A stretch of DNA of 64,000 nt from Symbiodinium sp. CCMP2592. Lineage: Eukaryota > Sar > Dinophyceae > Suessiales > Symbiodiniaceae. Position 1 is the first letter of the stretch. The number at the start of each line of letters is the position of its first letter. Made by a program: the position numbers and the translations under genes. This document shows positions 24,628 through 37,325 of this stretch, in pieces. The stretch is taken from positions 505,511 to 569,510 of the forward strand of contig CAJNDT010000580.1 in NCBI GenBank assembly GCA_905221615.1. The letters run 5' to 3'. The notes below the pieces were generated by a model. The model had not been told where the DNA came from, ran no database searches, and worked only from the letters and a program-made list of their open reading frames with translations.

Positions 24628-25904
24628 GAAGCAGGGTTTCTGGCCTGGGTTGGCGATATCGGGATCTTGGGGTTCAAGCTTTCGGCTAGAGGCTGCAAAC
24701 TTTGCGTATAGAAACGCATACTTTATGACCAGGCGGTTACTATCAGGAAAAGCCATATGGTCGAGGGCTTCTGAACCGTTATAAAACCTTGTAGAACCTC
24801 ATGAAATCCTATGAAGCAAGACCCAATATGAGTCAGCCTGGAGGTCCACGAACTACGGCTAGCGGTCTTTGTAGGGTTTAGCACCTCCGCCCTCTTCCAC
24901 CTCCGCTCCCCAGTTCCCGTGGAGTACCTTAAAAGGGATCGTTTAATTCTGAAGATGAGCCTACAAACCAAAATGGAAGACAGGGCAGGGCCTTGGGAAT
25001 CTCTGCACATGTCTGCAGGGAGGAGGGAACTAGCCCTGTTCTGATCTTTAAAGATAACACCAGAACAGAAACTCCAAAGCAGTGCGCCCATGAATGGATA
25101 CAGAACCACCCCCGACCCAAGAGAAATAAGAGACCACTGAATTCCGAAAACTGAAGCTTCAAAAGCAATCACGAAACCCGCCGACACCTCTCTACAGCAA
25201 CATGGCCCTAGGACCCCTCATAGCACTATGATGTTCACCAACCCCTTCCGAATGAAAAAGCTCCCTACTTTTACTAGCCCCTTACTCTAAACCCTAAACT
25301 GGCCCTAAAACCCTGACAGCGCTGAGCCCTAAACCCCACTAAGGCGAGCCCAGTAGGCTGGTCCTGAAGAACGGTTCCCCGTCGCGCAAAGGTGCAAACG
25401 CCGTTCAATCCCTGCCGCTGCGCCCCTGCGCCGTTGTTACCTCAGGGTCTGGAGCTTGGGAGCTTTATAGCAACTGAGGATTCGCATTCACATTCTAGCA
25501 GTTGGGAGTTTAATTCAAGTTCTTGTGCTTTTACGTTCGCGGTCTTAGGATTGTTATTGGCGGAAACATGTTTTGAGGCTGGGAGCATACACTAAGAGTC
25601 ACTACTAAGAGCCCCTCATTCACAGAGCTTAGGAGGCGAGGGTATCAGCCAAGGGAGCTGTAGGAGCCTGACTGCAGCAAACCATTGACTTTAAAATCCT
25701 GACCTATTCGGATCCATATTCCGAAGAGCCTTCAACCCTGAAATATTCAGCTCCATACTATGAGGAGCCTTGATTTTGGGGTTTAGGGTTTGACAAGGGC
25801 TTGTGGGATGTAAGCCTTCCGATCACGTTCCCAGATTAGTTACGCGAAGGATTCCTATCGTTCCTGCCAGGTTCCAACCTTTTTTGGCAAGAAAACAGTT
25901 AAAA

Positions 25905-26004
25905 ACACACACACACACACACAAACAAACAAACACGCACACACACAGACACACACACACACACACACACAGACACACACACACCCCACACACACACACA
26001 CACG
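25905..26004 (+). repeat. (CA)n microsatellite
   Basis: About 100 bp of CA with AAAC, GC and CC interruptions. Open frames through it on both strands are artefacts. A shorter (CA)n lies at 27205-27240. Confidence 0.97.
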
Positions 26005-26639
26005 CATCTTTGTTGGGAAGCCCCACATCCCACGGAAGGGTACGGAGAGTTGGGCAACAAATTATCTTTGTTAGGTGCGAGAACCTGGGCCTTAGTCCCC
26101 TTCATCCAAAGAGAGCTCGGGAGATTCTCTGAAATGGGGTCCGTTTCGGGGGTTTGGGGTTTATTGGGAGAATGAGCCATGACACAATCCCAACTCCCAG
26201 ACTAGGCATGCGGATTGGGTTCACCCTGCACTCCAACAGTCTCAGACTGCGCCAATGCGAGAAAGAGTTGAAATACAACAGCCTAGCAGAGACTGACCGC
26301 ATACCCCCAAAAGCAACATCTACATGCAAGCATCTATAAACCCCTTTGCCGGGAGATGCCCTAATCCCTGTTAAAAAAACTCTTCGGCCCCCACATCCAA
26401 CTTCTCAAGATTCAACCCACAGATCCCCTGGGTTGCAGGGTCCTTCACCCTAAACCCAAGCAGTTTCTGCCCAGGTGTAGGACCGGCAACGCATGACATT
26501 CCCGTCAAATTCATTGGGTTACGGAGTCGGGAGTTATTGAAGACATCGGAAGCTGATCCTGAAAATGAGAATCATCCCCGATGATGAGCAGACCCTCTCA
26601 TTGGCAGGCGTAGGGTTTTTTTCGGATTTAAAATTTCGG

Positions 26640-26693
26640 AATAGCTGCGTGACAAGGTGCAGGCCCAGTAGCTCTCGAATCCTTCCACTTCCT
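26640..26693 (-). CDS. Exon-like island, product unknown
   Basis: The acceptor GCCACTTGCAG is followed by EEVEGFESYWACTLSRSY. Several donors are possible (CACCTT/GTCACG at 26653, or further on), so the end is uncertain. It lies 83 bp downstream of the next island, on the same strand. Confidence 0.38.
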
Positions 26694-26775
26694 CTGCAAG
26701 TGGCAGAAGCACAGCCAGCTGTACGACCCTGTAGAAAACCCAAACCCTTAAACCCCAATAACCCCTGAATCTTAC

Positions 26776-26880
26776 AAGCTTGGAGCTGTTGTCCGACTGT
26801 AACGTTACCAAAGTCCGGCGAAGAAAGGATTCTCTGAATTGGGTCCCGTTGAAAGGTGTGAAATTAAAGATACACCGGTG
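26776..26880 (-). CDS. Exon-like island, product unknown
   Basis: The frame reads CIFNFTPFNGTQFRESFLRR and ends LQSDNSSKL at a consensus donor, AAGCTT/GTAAGA (26775). The acceptor is one of two AAAG sites near 26880. Composition is protein-like. No family is recognised. Confidence 0.45.
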
Positions 26881-27832
26881 CTTTCTTTGGCTTGGCCCCA
26901 CATTCCGTGAACCCCATACCCTAAACCACCTTCACTTCAATGAGAACGACATTTTCTGCGCCTACAGGCTGGACTGCTTTCGAATCCTCAGGCTTCGTGC
27001 TCTTCTGGTCCATCGTCCCCGGTTAGGGTCTTCAATTTCAGGGTGCGGGGTGCTTATAGTGGCCAGCAGAAGTCGCTTCGAGCCACTTCATCGCAAGCTT
27101 GCTTTCCTTGGCGAACTGCTCACCCGAACCAGAACCTGCACTTGTCGAGGGGTTTGCTGTCTCGGCTAAACCAGAACACCAAACCTCCCCCTCCAACAGT
27201 CCTTAGCACACACACAGAGACACACACACACACACACACCATGAAGTCAGGACAGGATTCGAATTGCCGCCCCTCTGCGGCGATCGTGTTAGTGGGCAAC
27301 TTCACCTTGCTCGGGGATGCAGGGTGACTCCGTGGGCTTAATTAATGGAGCTGCCAGTTGCTTCTGAAGTCTACATTCCAGGCCCTCTAAACCCCAAACC
27401 CTACACCGAAAACCTTAAACCTGACCCCAAACACCAAAACCGCAACCTTGAACCACAAGCCCCAATCCCGAAACTCCAAAAGCCCAAAAGCCCCAAAAGC
27501 AACACCAACCACAGCCAAAGGCCTCTCAGGCTCAATTCTGCGCCCAGAAGCTACTGGCTTCCGACTTTGACTGTCTTCTCAAGATACTGTAAACATACTT
27601 GGTTAAATGTTATATAATATATTTGCGGATAGTTACTTTAAAACAGGTTAAGAACCTTCGGATATCTCTCATATACTTAACTGAATGTCCATCGCAAACG
27701 CTTGGATAAAGCCCTGAGGTTTATAGTTTAGCGTCTTGTTTCGGAACGGATTAGGGATGGATGCACATCCTACGCCCTCAACTCATCAAGCTCCAAAGGC
27801 CCCGTCAATTCAAACTTCGAGGACAGCCCTAC

Positions 27833-27915
27833 GCCATAGGACTTTTGGAGTCCTTCTAGGCTTTCGAAAGGGGTTCAGCTCATTTCTCAACATGACCACG
27901 AGCCCGTCACGCCTC
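27833..27915 (-). CDS. Exon-like island, product unknown
   Basis: A strong acceptor, TTCTCTGTTTGCAG, precedes a frame RRDGLVVMLRNELNPFRKPR. The end is placed at a GTAGGG donor. An overlapping plus-strand frame upstream (27925-28110) is also open but lacks equally good signals. Confidence 0.4.
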
Positions 27916-28604
27916 CTGCAAACAGAGAATGTCGACGCAGTGGCGCTTGAAGAAATCCTTTCTTCTTTAGCTTTGGCTCCCTATGGGTCTGTACCTGTAG
28001 ATGTACAGGTCTTAGGCCGGCGGATTGAAGTGTCTCTCTCCTCGGAGGTTGCGACTAGGCGGCTTGTTCGTCTTTGCCCTCTCGATCAACCCATCAAACG
28101 CGGCTTACTGCTGTGGTGATATAAGCGGTCGGATCAAGGAGTTGAAAGCTCAACATAGGAGACTCAACAATTCACTCAGGGCTTTGGGGTACGCTTTGGT
28201 ACAACTTTCTTGAAGAAGCCTCAAAATTTGTTGTGGGAATTTTTTGATAGCTTTCGGACATGAAGCTTGGGGTTCTCAGCTTCGAGAAGGGAGTTCGTGC
28301 TTTCTCTTTGGGTTTTGAAAAGTTGCCAAGTGTGCAGAGACTCCAAGATGCCGGAATCAATGGATCCGCCACGCAAAACTTCCGAAGACCCCCAACAGCG
28401 AGGGTATGTTGTGTTACTCAGCGGTTCTGGAAACTGTGGGTGATCCCCAGAAGTGTTTTCGAAACCAAGCCGGCAATCCCGCCCCACCTTGATGCCGAAT
28501 GCTAGGGAACTTGGAATACGGCAGGAATACAACGAAAACATATACACCCCAAGTCCTACACCAAACGAAGCTTAAACCCAATCCATCCTGGCAAACTCTA
28601 TCAC

Positions 28605-28731
28605 GCAGGTCCTTGAAACCGTATTTCTTGAGTCGTTCTGCCGTGTTCCTTGCATCTTCCGGGTCTGGGTTTGTTCGAAGGAATCGCGGTTCGAAGGGTG
28701 CGGGGTCTTTAGGCTTTACGAACTCGTTTTT
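28605..28731 (-). CDS. Exon-like island, product unknown
   Basis: The frame starts after a CAG and reads KNEFVKPKDPAPFEPRFLRT, then PDPEDARNTAERLKKYGF, and ends at CTGC/GTGATA. It is hydrophilic and charged, clearly unlike the flanking repeats. Protein unknown. Confidence 0.48.
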
Positions 28732-28849
28732 CTGTTTTCGTTCTGAATTCAATGTCTGCGTTGGAGGATCCAGTCTGGAATTCAGGGTCGGGGGAGGGAG
28801 GGATTGACGCCTTACACGATGAGGACTGGTGTTCAACATGACAGTGTAG

Positions 28850-31380
28850 CTGCATGATGCTGCATGTGCTGAGTCTAGATTTGACCCTTAAACTGTAGCC
28901 GCTGTAGCAAGTGCCTCTCTCCCGGTCTCCATCCAATGCGTGCAGGCATGCTTGCATGCAGGCATACATCCATTATCAACCGATCCTGAAGTCTACAACG
29001 AGCAAGAGTTCTGATTGTGCCGGCCCCGGCATTCTCGGCATATCTCAGTGGAAGAATGCCCCTCAATCCCACAGCGGCAGCCCTCCTCGAACCATCGTCT
29101 CAAATCCCTAGCTACGACATTTCGGCGTTCGGAACTGTGAAGGAATCGGTTCTGGCGTGCCAGAACCAGGAGTTCCAAGTCACATGGTTATCGTCTCAGC
29201 ATAAGCAAACTCCTTACTCGTGTGGTTTGGGAAGATAGACTTAGCTACTAGACGCCACTGTAATCCCATAGCATGTGGTATACATCTGCAAGGGTCTGGG
29301 CCACACAGGCTTTCGGAAGCTCATGATCGACACGATTCGGGATACAGACCTTAAGCCCCAAAAACTTCAGAGACCCTAAACCCTCAAAACATCTCAAACC
29401 TAGACATAGTGGATAGGTACCGCAAGCCCAAGCTCCAGAAGCGAGGTGTGTGGCATCTTCGGGTTTCGGCACAGCACTCTCGCTGAATGAGGAATGCGGG
29501 TTTAGGTAACGCTTGTTGTCTGCTGGGTCTCTTTATATATAGAAGCTCAGCATTATCATACGACGGACCGCCATCACATAAGATACATGCATCACAACCT
29601 ACTACAACGGCACTTGGGCTTCTTGCGCCTCCTACACACCGAGTATTCCCACATCCATGCGCTAAAATAGTATACGACTACTTACATACATGGGCCGAGC
29701 TCCCGCACCTTCCACAGCCAAGGCTCTTCAACCCGGCGACGTTCCAGCTGATGAGGTGCAAATCTGCACTCCGCGCCATGGCACAGAGGCTTTCGGCGAA
29801 AGGGTTTAGGGCCATTGGGGCTTTAGGTTGGGGTTCGGGGGCTGTGGAAAATCGCCGCTCTTGCCTTTGAGATTCCGACTCGAAGCCTGCACTACAGGCC
29901 TCTCAATGGATGTCAGGTTTAGGGCTGGGCACTGGTATCAACTTCGCTAGGTGCTGATAGTGTAAAGGGTGATTCTGTTAGGGAGGGCGGATCTTCAGCG
30001 CCGGTATCTGCTGTCTCCAAGTTTCGATCACTGCCTGTTTGAGGCTTTCCTGGCTCGGCATTCAATAATTCCACTCAAGGGGTGTAGGGTTGAGGCCAGC
30101 TAGTTTTCAGACAGCGAGCATTGCGTAGGGATCCCAAAGTGACTATGGGTTTGAACCGTTACGGCTTATTGGGGTCTCGACGATCAGTAATTTAGTCTCT
30201 CTTCGTAATGCAGGTCACTGCTGGTGTCAACGATACAGAAGTCCAACGCAGAACAACCCTCATGCCATGTAGAGGCCAGGAAGATGACGCCAACAAAAAT
30301 TGGAAGTAGCACAGCTCTATGGGGCAACTTCCGGAATAACATTACTCTATTCGCGCCCCCTATGATCCTGCTTCGTCTTCTGAGCTCGACATCCAGAGGC
30401 CGCCACTTTGCAATGCACAGTGCTGCCGTTGACGGAGTGAGAGCGGCTGAACATTGAGTCTAAGTAGGGTAGGCTATGCGGTAAACCATGAACCATGCAC
30501 AGTTCCCGGAACCCTATATGCTCCGAAATCCGACCCTGAACCCCCAAAACACCCTGAGTCGCTCACCCCACAAACCCGAGACCCTAATCCTGTACCCTCA
30601 TGATACATGTATGTGTACGATCCAAAAAACGACCTGAAAAGATCTGCACAGGGATAGCCTTGTCAAGAGTTTCGGGACTCCGAAGGCTATCGATTTAGGT
30701 TTTTTTTTTTAGGGTTTAGGGTTTACGGTTTAGGGTTTAGGATTTAGGGCTTCGGGTTTAGGGTTTAGCGCCACCCTGAAACCCAAGTTCTCATCTCGCG
30801 GCTTTTTGTCTTATGGCCGAGCGGCACGATCCTACAAGGCATCGCATAAGCAACGCATGCATGCCTCAGAGGGTAGTGAAACGCGAAAGAGAGTTAGGGG
30901 CTTGGGTTGGGGCTTTGGAGACGGGGTGCGGTGACTTTGACAAGTGGACGATGTACCTACGGACTCAGTTGAAGGTCGCGACAAAGGCCTCTGGGATCTT
31001 GATGAAGTGTTGCGCAGATTTGCAGGTGTCTTGGCAGCTTGCTAACAGTTCGAGGCTTCTACCACAAAACCATGTCATGTCATGTAATGTCAATGATGGT
31101 GCAGGTGGCTTCGTGGTACTGCATGGAAAAGCTTGAGATGAGTTCAGGTCTGTGGTGAATTTGACTCTGCAGGGCTCCGGAGTTGGCGGGCAAAATCTTC
31201 GGGGACGAGGCTTCAGAGCCAGGGTTGGAACACCAGGCAGGACCAAGTTGGCCCCCACCGAGCTGTCTACAAAGCTCCAGCACGGCGTTGAACAGATGAG
31301 GAGAAAAAGTCCAGTGTCTTCAAGCTGAACTGATCAAGTTTGGCATAAGGGCCATCAGAAGGCCTAATGAAGAATGCCAT
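28850..31380. other. Mostly non-coding stretch
   Basis: The strongest feature is the telomere-like block at 30710-30768. A minus-strand frame at about 31250-30970 (ELLASCQDTCKSAQHFIKIP) is protein-like but lacks a clear donor. Nothing else is supported. Confidence 0.4.
30710..30768 (+). repeat. Telomere-like (TTTAGGG)n block after a T run
   Basis: Eleven T residues lead into AGGGTTTAGGGTTTACGG and further TTTAGGG variants. The orientation is opposite to the blocks at 16.0 and 17.7 kb. Confidence 0.88.
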
Positions 31381-31394
31381 TCTCCGACAGCTAC

Positions 31395-31526
31395 CCAAGC
31401 TGCAAAGCGGCCGTGCCGGAGACCCTCGTCTCCATCAAGCTCTTCCTCAGCTGCTTCCATTCTGAGCCAAGCACCCATTTTCCATACAGATTTGGTGTGC
31501 CAGGGGAGGTCGACCATGCGAAGACC
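31395..31526 (-). CDS. Exon-like island, product unknown
   Basis: The acceptor AGCTCTAAG is followed by LRMVDLPWHTKSVWKMGAWL, then EAAEEELDGDEGLRHGRF, and a donor GCTTGG/GTAGCT. A second minus-strand frame is also open (YGKWVLGSEWKQLRKS), so the phase is not certain, but an exon on this strand is likely. Confidence 0.4.
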
Positions 31527-32689
31527 CTTAGAGCTGGGGCTTCAGAGTCCGTTTTAGATATCTGACTTTGCGCTTTAGCGCAGTTCGTCTTTCAGCTGGA
31601 TATGGTACTATGGTATATGGTGCATGGGAGACTCAGTCATTCCATGGCAATGCTTCAGGTGCCGTAACTCGCGGAAAGCAGCAGTCGGAATGAATTCGGC
31701 GAACGACGTGAAACAGCAACCTTTGCGCGGAAGACGAACAACAACAAGACTTGCTCCTGTCTTTCAATCAAGAAGCCGCTTTATAAGTACTAAACCTTCA
31801 ACACCGAAGCCTTCCACCCTCAGCCTCAGGCATCCCCAAGCACCTTAAGGTCCTCGTCCTAATCCCCATACCTCCCTGGATCCCCGGGCCCGCAACCATC
31901 AGCCCGAAACCTACGAATCCTGACTAACTAGGACGTCCACTATACTGGCACCATCATCAACATCATCTTCAACGGGTGATTGTCTCAGTTCGTCGTGATG
32001 ATGAACCAGAAGAACTACACCGTACCCTCGACTCGAGTCTCCTACGATGCCGTCCTGCTCACATTGGGCGTCATACTGTGTATGCTGCTGATGAATTCGC
32101 AGACGCTTTTCGCTGGACTGTGGCTGGAGAGACAGCTTAGCCTAAACCCTAGAGGGTGAGTTCGTTTCAATATCCTTAAACCTCGCACCGCTGACCCTAT
32201 GCTGCTCAACTTAACCGGAGGTCCCTACTGCAAACACCCCCGGTTTGGGAGGTACATCAACGGCCACAGAGTAGAAGCCCTCGTGGAGTATACCCTAAAC
32301 CATAAAACCCTAAACCCTGATAACTAAAGCCCTGCGAGGCCCGTTCTGCGGGCACAAATGCAGACTCGGGTCGCTAAAGAACTGATTAGAACGACAGGGT
32401 CTGTGGCTAGAGTATACTCAGGTACATAAAGAGTTTAGACAAGCGACTAGCAACACACCCCCAAATGCTTGAAGCTTCGACACTCGAACCACTATCTCTG
32501 CTGGCCTCTGCAGGGAACAAACCAGGTAGCTTGCCAGGAGGTTCCCCCAATTCGATTCGCTCTGAGCCTCCTGAATAATGACACCCCTCCTCGGAAAAGG
32601 TTGTATTCTTCAAGATCATGAAACTGTACATACGATTAATTATATCAGGAGATTCGAAAGTTCGCTCTACGCCCACCGTTGCCACTTCA

Positions 32690-32785
32690 TCCACCCTGGG
32701 CCATCCGCCACTCTTCGTCCTGCGAAACATGAAACATGGGCCCTGCCGTGTGTGTTGAACACAGCGGCAGTGCCCAAATGCTGAG
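32690..32785 (-). CDS. Possible exon, phase undecided
   Basis: The acceptor GAGTTCTCAG and a donor-like CAACG/GTGGGC bound about 95 nt. Three frames are open, for example TAAVFNTHGRAHVSC and GHCRCVQHTRQGPCF, so I cannot say which is coding. Confidence 0.28.
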
Positions 32786-32899
32786 AACTCTTGAGCGGAG
32801 AAGTCGCGCAGCATCCTCAACCCTAGGCCCGAATCGCTAGACCTACAAACCCTAACCCTGAACCCTAAGACACCGTATAATGGGCCCCAAAACCCCATT

Positions 32900-35800
32900 C
32901 TAATTAGTAAGGCCCCTATATTATAGTACCCTTATAGTAACCCTTCGTTATCCAAGGCCTCATGCCACCTGAATGGTGTACTTAGGCCCGGAGGCCCCTG
33001 CTCTGACTTCTAAGCAAACTCGGTAAGATCCAAACAGGCACAGCTGCTCTCAGCAGAGTCGCCTGAACATTTGGAGTAGGCTTCTGGGGTATATTGCAGT
33101 AGAAGTATATAGGCACCATACCTAATTCTCCTCATACCGTTACATATTATACTAGCGATGGTAGTTATTCGTCGTACGTTCATTCTTCTTAGGCCGACCT
33201 AGTACCAAACCCTGAAAACCAGGTGTGGGGGTTTGGGTTTAGGGTTTTGTGTTTTGGGATTAGGGTTTTGGGTTTAGGGTACATGGGCGCCTCATGAGAG
33301 AAACGCCATGGACCTGCACGATGCTGCGAGAGCTTTCCTGCCCAAGCCTATGAGTATTGAGCAGGTCTCCAGACTGATGCAAGACGAATGGTTTTGGGGG
33401 GCTCATTCGAGATATCGGGCCTGTCGCGCTTGTAATATCCTCACTGGCTTTGCACTCTGGCAACGTGTGGAGACCGTTTCAATGGCGACCTTGTGTCAAG
33501 GCAGGGCTGTTAGGCACGGTACTCTAATGATTCGTACTCAACATCTATAAATACGGTGTAAGGTTGCGGGTATGGGGTAGAGTTGCTTTACCTATGCAGA
33601 TACTTGCGCCAGCACCCGCGTGGTCACCTTACCTCCCTTGATCCAGGAGGCTTCGGGGGAAAACTGCCCTTGTTGCAAAGGCAGGCAACTCTCGCCACAC
33701 TCTTCGCAACACGGGCACTGGCCAGCTAGGGAGCCGAATTGCTCAGAGCACCCACCTCCTGGGAAAACGGCCTACTCAGCCTGAGTTGTCCTTGTGGGTG
33801 CAGGTGCCTGGGCTGCTCGGTTTAATTGTCAAGCCGCAACATAAAGCAACCGAATTTCCTTCAAAAGAAGCTACTAGTATATAGCGGAACCCCACTGACC
33901 AAGGTGGAATCTGCATGGGCTATGATTCTGTATTGAACACAACTGAGCTCACAACCCCAAAACCTCAAAACCTTTTCCCTGGAGCGCAAAACATCCTAAC
34001 CAACCCTAGACCACAGATCCTACTCTCCTATACACCCCAAAACCTCAAAGCGCGTACCAGAATGTACAGCCCAAAGGGCCCCAAATCCTAAACCCAACCC
34101 TAAACCCCACAATGCCATAAACCCCCCTAAACCTGCGCCCAAACAAAATGAAAACCCAAAAGAGACAAAGCCTAAACCTGCACCCGAAACATGAAACCCA
34201 AAAGAGACAAAAAGGAAGCCCGAGCTTCGACCAACGTCACAGCTCGATGTCGTGGCTCACGGCGGAAACCGTGCCAAGAGCCAGCCTTGGCTCTTGAGTT
34301 CGAAAGATACGCTTCCTAGGGCTTTGAAGCAAAGAAGGGCTTCTACTGGCTTCATAGTTTGAGCTACAAAAGCCGTACACGTCTCTATAAATGCTTTCAG
34401 CGCCTTTAGAAGGCTTCCGGAACTCGGGCTCGGCAGAAGCGCTCTGCCTGTCTAGCTAGCTCTGAAGTGCCAGGGTTGAAATTTCAGGGCCCCCATGTAA
34501 TCTTGCTCGCCATCGCAGCCGGCAATCACACAACCTGGAGTTCCAAAGCCGCATGGCCCCAAGCCCCGATTCCACCGGGATCTGAGCCGAAACCAAGACT
34601 CTGCATTACCATTGATATGGCCAACGCACAAACAGAACTGTAAGTTACCAAGGCTTAGAATTAGAAAACAAAAAACAGTGCGCGCAGATAACCGTGTAAC
34701 TATACGGCAACATGCAAAAAAGTGTGGCAGGTACCTGCATTTCTGTACACCTTTCCCTTCGCTTTCGAGGCCTAGTATCCCTACAGTGCGCCTTTTGGGT
34801 ATATAGGTACCACGGTCTGCGGGTGTTACCATGGGCTGCCCAGCGGCATGCTCTTGCGGCTGTAGGCCACGCCGGACCTATTGGCTCGGAGGGGCTTCTG
34901 GATCGTTGGGCCGTTTGGGCATAGGCCCTAAACCCTAAACCCTAAACCGTTTGCCCTGAAGCCCGGAGCAAGAACGAGCTTCGTATTCAATACGCAGGGT
35001 TCAGGGCTGAGCTGGTTTAGGTGGCCTTATAGTGTAGAAGCCGAAGAATTTAGAAATATTGCCAAACTAATAGTTATATACTTAGCGATAGCACAAGATT
35101 CCTATTTTTCGGTAATTATAGGCTTCAGCTGGATATGTTGGGACCCTGCTCTCTGCTCTGGGTAGTTTTCGGAGATCCTTGAGCGGTTTGCTGCCAAGCA
35201 GAGCACATCCTAAACCGTAAGACACCAAAACCCACAAACCCTGAGTACTTCAACCCTGAACCGAGAAAACCCGAAAATCCAGAAAGGCAGAATCCCGTTA
35301 GACCATTCATGGCGATGACTGCTGCAACCCTTCATATCTACTTCATTGACTTGAAGCGGGTCAGATTGATGATGCTCCAACTGTCTGGCCGCTGACTAGA
35401 CAAGACCATATCCGAAAACCCTACCAACACAAATAGCCCTCACCACTCTCGGGGCCTAGAGTCACACAAAGTATACCCCGTTTTGACTACTACATTATGC
35501 CCCACGGACCCGTCACAACTGCAAGCTGTTCCTAAGGAGAGCCCAGCCCCAAACTGTAAACCCTTAACCCCAAACCATCAAACATAAACTCTTGACCCCA
35601 AACCCTAAAACCCTAAACCCTGCACCATCCCCTACAAGTAAAACACTGACCCAAAAGCCGTGGCACGGGAAGGGAAGCCGATGCCCTAAGGGTGCCAGAG
35701 GACCAGCCGGTCGGGTGCGCTTCCTTGTTTAGGGTTGAGGGTTTAGGGTGTAGGATCCTTGTTTAGGGTTGAGGGTGCATACACGTCTGCTTTGAGACTT

Positions 35801-36090
35801 TTGAGCCTCAAGCCCGAACCTTGGAACTCTCAACCGCGGTTTCAAGCACACTCCTGTGCTGCTGGGCTGGGCTTCTCAATGATCTCTACTGAACCACTGA
35901 ACCCTACTCTCCGAACCCTACGCCCTTAACCCTATTTTGTTTTCAGGAGTTGGGCCGGGGCAGGGCTTCAGCTTCTTCGGAGTTGAGGCTCACAGATGCC
36001 CAAGATGTGCACCCGAGAGAAATCCTCAAGCCTGAGGACTTTAGGACAAGAACCCGGGGATTGGAGGTTCAGGTCTTTTTGGGGCCGGCT
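32900..36090. other. Non-coding stretch
   Basis: The stretch holds telomere-like words (33228-33280 and 34924-34951) and TTATAGTA-rich segments near 32920 and 35070. Open frames near 33300 (plus) and 34500-34620 (minus) are the best candidates for missed exons, but each has competing frames and no clear splice sites. Confidence 0.4.
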
Positions 36091-36100
36091 TAGGACTCAC

Positions 36101-36169
36101 AGGGTGTGGAATTCCATCCCAAACCACTATGGCCCTCCTTCATGAAGATGCATGCCTTCATCCAAGAGG
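36101..36169 (-). CDS. Exon-like island with consensus splice sites
   Basis: The acceptor CCTCACCCACACTGCAG and the donor CACCCT/GTGAGTCC are both near-ideal and bound 69 nt. The frame reads SWMKACIFMKEGHSGLGWNS. The reverse strand happens to offer acceptor- and donor-like words too (CTCACAG, GTGAGG), so the strand rests on the better consensus and on the neighbours. Confidence 0.45.
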
Positions 36170-37214
36170 CTGCAGTGTGGGTGAGGAGGCTGACATCATC
36201 ATCCTGAAAGGGGGGTGGGGGGCAGAATCCGACTCCCTAAGACTCAAGTCTGAACTGATTAAGGTTAGACTTTGCTGGTTTGGGAAGAGGGGTGCGCAGA
36301 GAGCCACCACAAAAATGTCCTTCTGGCTTGGGTTTGCCTTGAAAAGCACGCGTGAGCAGCGAAATCTGATCGCCTTGATTCCTTGATTCACAAACCGACA
36401 GCAAGCTTCCTCTCCCGGAACACGGACACCCCCAAAACTCCAACCCAAGCCCGAGCCTCAACCCCTTAGGCCCCAGAACCCCCACAGCCCCCCAAAGACT
36501 TACATCGTTAAGTCCCAAAGCCTGCCCAGGGCCTCACATCGTGGTTTAGGATACGTCTAAAAAGCCCGAAACCCGAAACCCTGAATCAACAAAACCTAAT
36601 TCAAAACACCTGTTGTTTCACCATGGTTCCTTTGGGGAACCGGTGCAACAAAAAAAACAACGAAGTATAGCACTGCAGAATCCTAAACGCCAGACCCTGT
36701 AAATAAACCCCGAACCAAAGGTGACAGGAGGCCTCGGGTTCAGCGGAGGCGTTTCGCCAGGTTGGACGACCTCAACAGCTCTCTTCCATGGCTTCCGGAA
36801 AATCTGGTTTAGCAGGATGATTAGGGTTGGGCTGAGTGTTCAAGCCTTGCGGTTTAAAGCCCACAGCTTCCTGGGTGGCTACAGATGATCCAAGGAACTA
36901 TAACTTACCTCCCGGAGCCCAGGGAAGCAATTTGAGGGTTCGTCGAGCTTCGGGGCTCCGTTTTTTTCTTGCTTGGCTGGACTCTTGCCGATGCTTTCAT
37001 ATTTAAGGCTCAGGTCCTTAGTATTGGTGGTTTCGTGATGAGCGTTTTAGGGCGGGCTTGCCTTTGACATGTCAATGTGCATACATCCACATGCAAGTTC
37101 TCATAGCACCAACGAGGAAGTCCACATGTGGGGATGAGGGGGGATTCAGGTTGCTTGTAACATACCTCCCCTGAGGGGAGTGCAGAAATCAAATGAAGCT
37201 TCTTCAGGCCGACT

Positions 37215-37239
37215 CCGGTTTAGGGTTTAGGGTTTAGGC
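37215..37239 (+). repeat. Short perfect (TTTAGGG)3 block
   Basis: GGTTTAGGGTTTAGGGTTTA, an intact stretch of telomere unit, lies next to the exon-like island at 37244. Confidence 0.9.
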
Positions 37240-37243
37240 CGAC

Positions 37244-37325
37244 AAGAGGCATTATTCTTCGGCAGGGGTGGCTGCAGCATGACGTGCTGGAGAAACTCCA
37301 GCTCCTCGGTGCGGCAAAAGGGAGG
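37244..37325 (-). CDS. Exon-like island, product unknown
   Basis: The acceptor AAACCCCACCCAG is followed by PPFCRTEELEFLQHVMLQPP and LPKNN, then a donor-like CTCTT/GTCGGC. The plus strand also has a readable frame (LQHDVLEKLQLLGAAKG), so strand confidence is moderate. Confidence 0.4.

Noticed and set aside
24723-25187. 154-codon minus-strand frame with hydrophobic segments, possible membrane protein
   Set aside because: Competing frames are equally open and no clear donor or acceptor bounds it.
25803-26180. Open frames over the (CA)n tract on both strands
   Set aside because: They are pure microsatellite translation (Thr-His or Val-Cys repeats).
34262-34300. Spliced-leader-like word (TTGGCTCTTGAG)
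   Set aside because: It differs from the conserved dinoflagellate leader end (TTTTGGCTCAAG), and the rest of the leader sequence is absent.
36129-36386. Plus-strand gene fragment near 36.1 kb (PLWPSFMKMHAFIQEA with a GTGAGG donor)
   Set aside because: The reverse strand has better acceptor and donor consensus, and neighbouring islands are on the minus strand. Not excluded, but not annotated.
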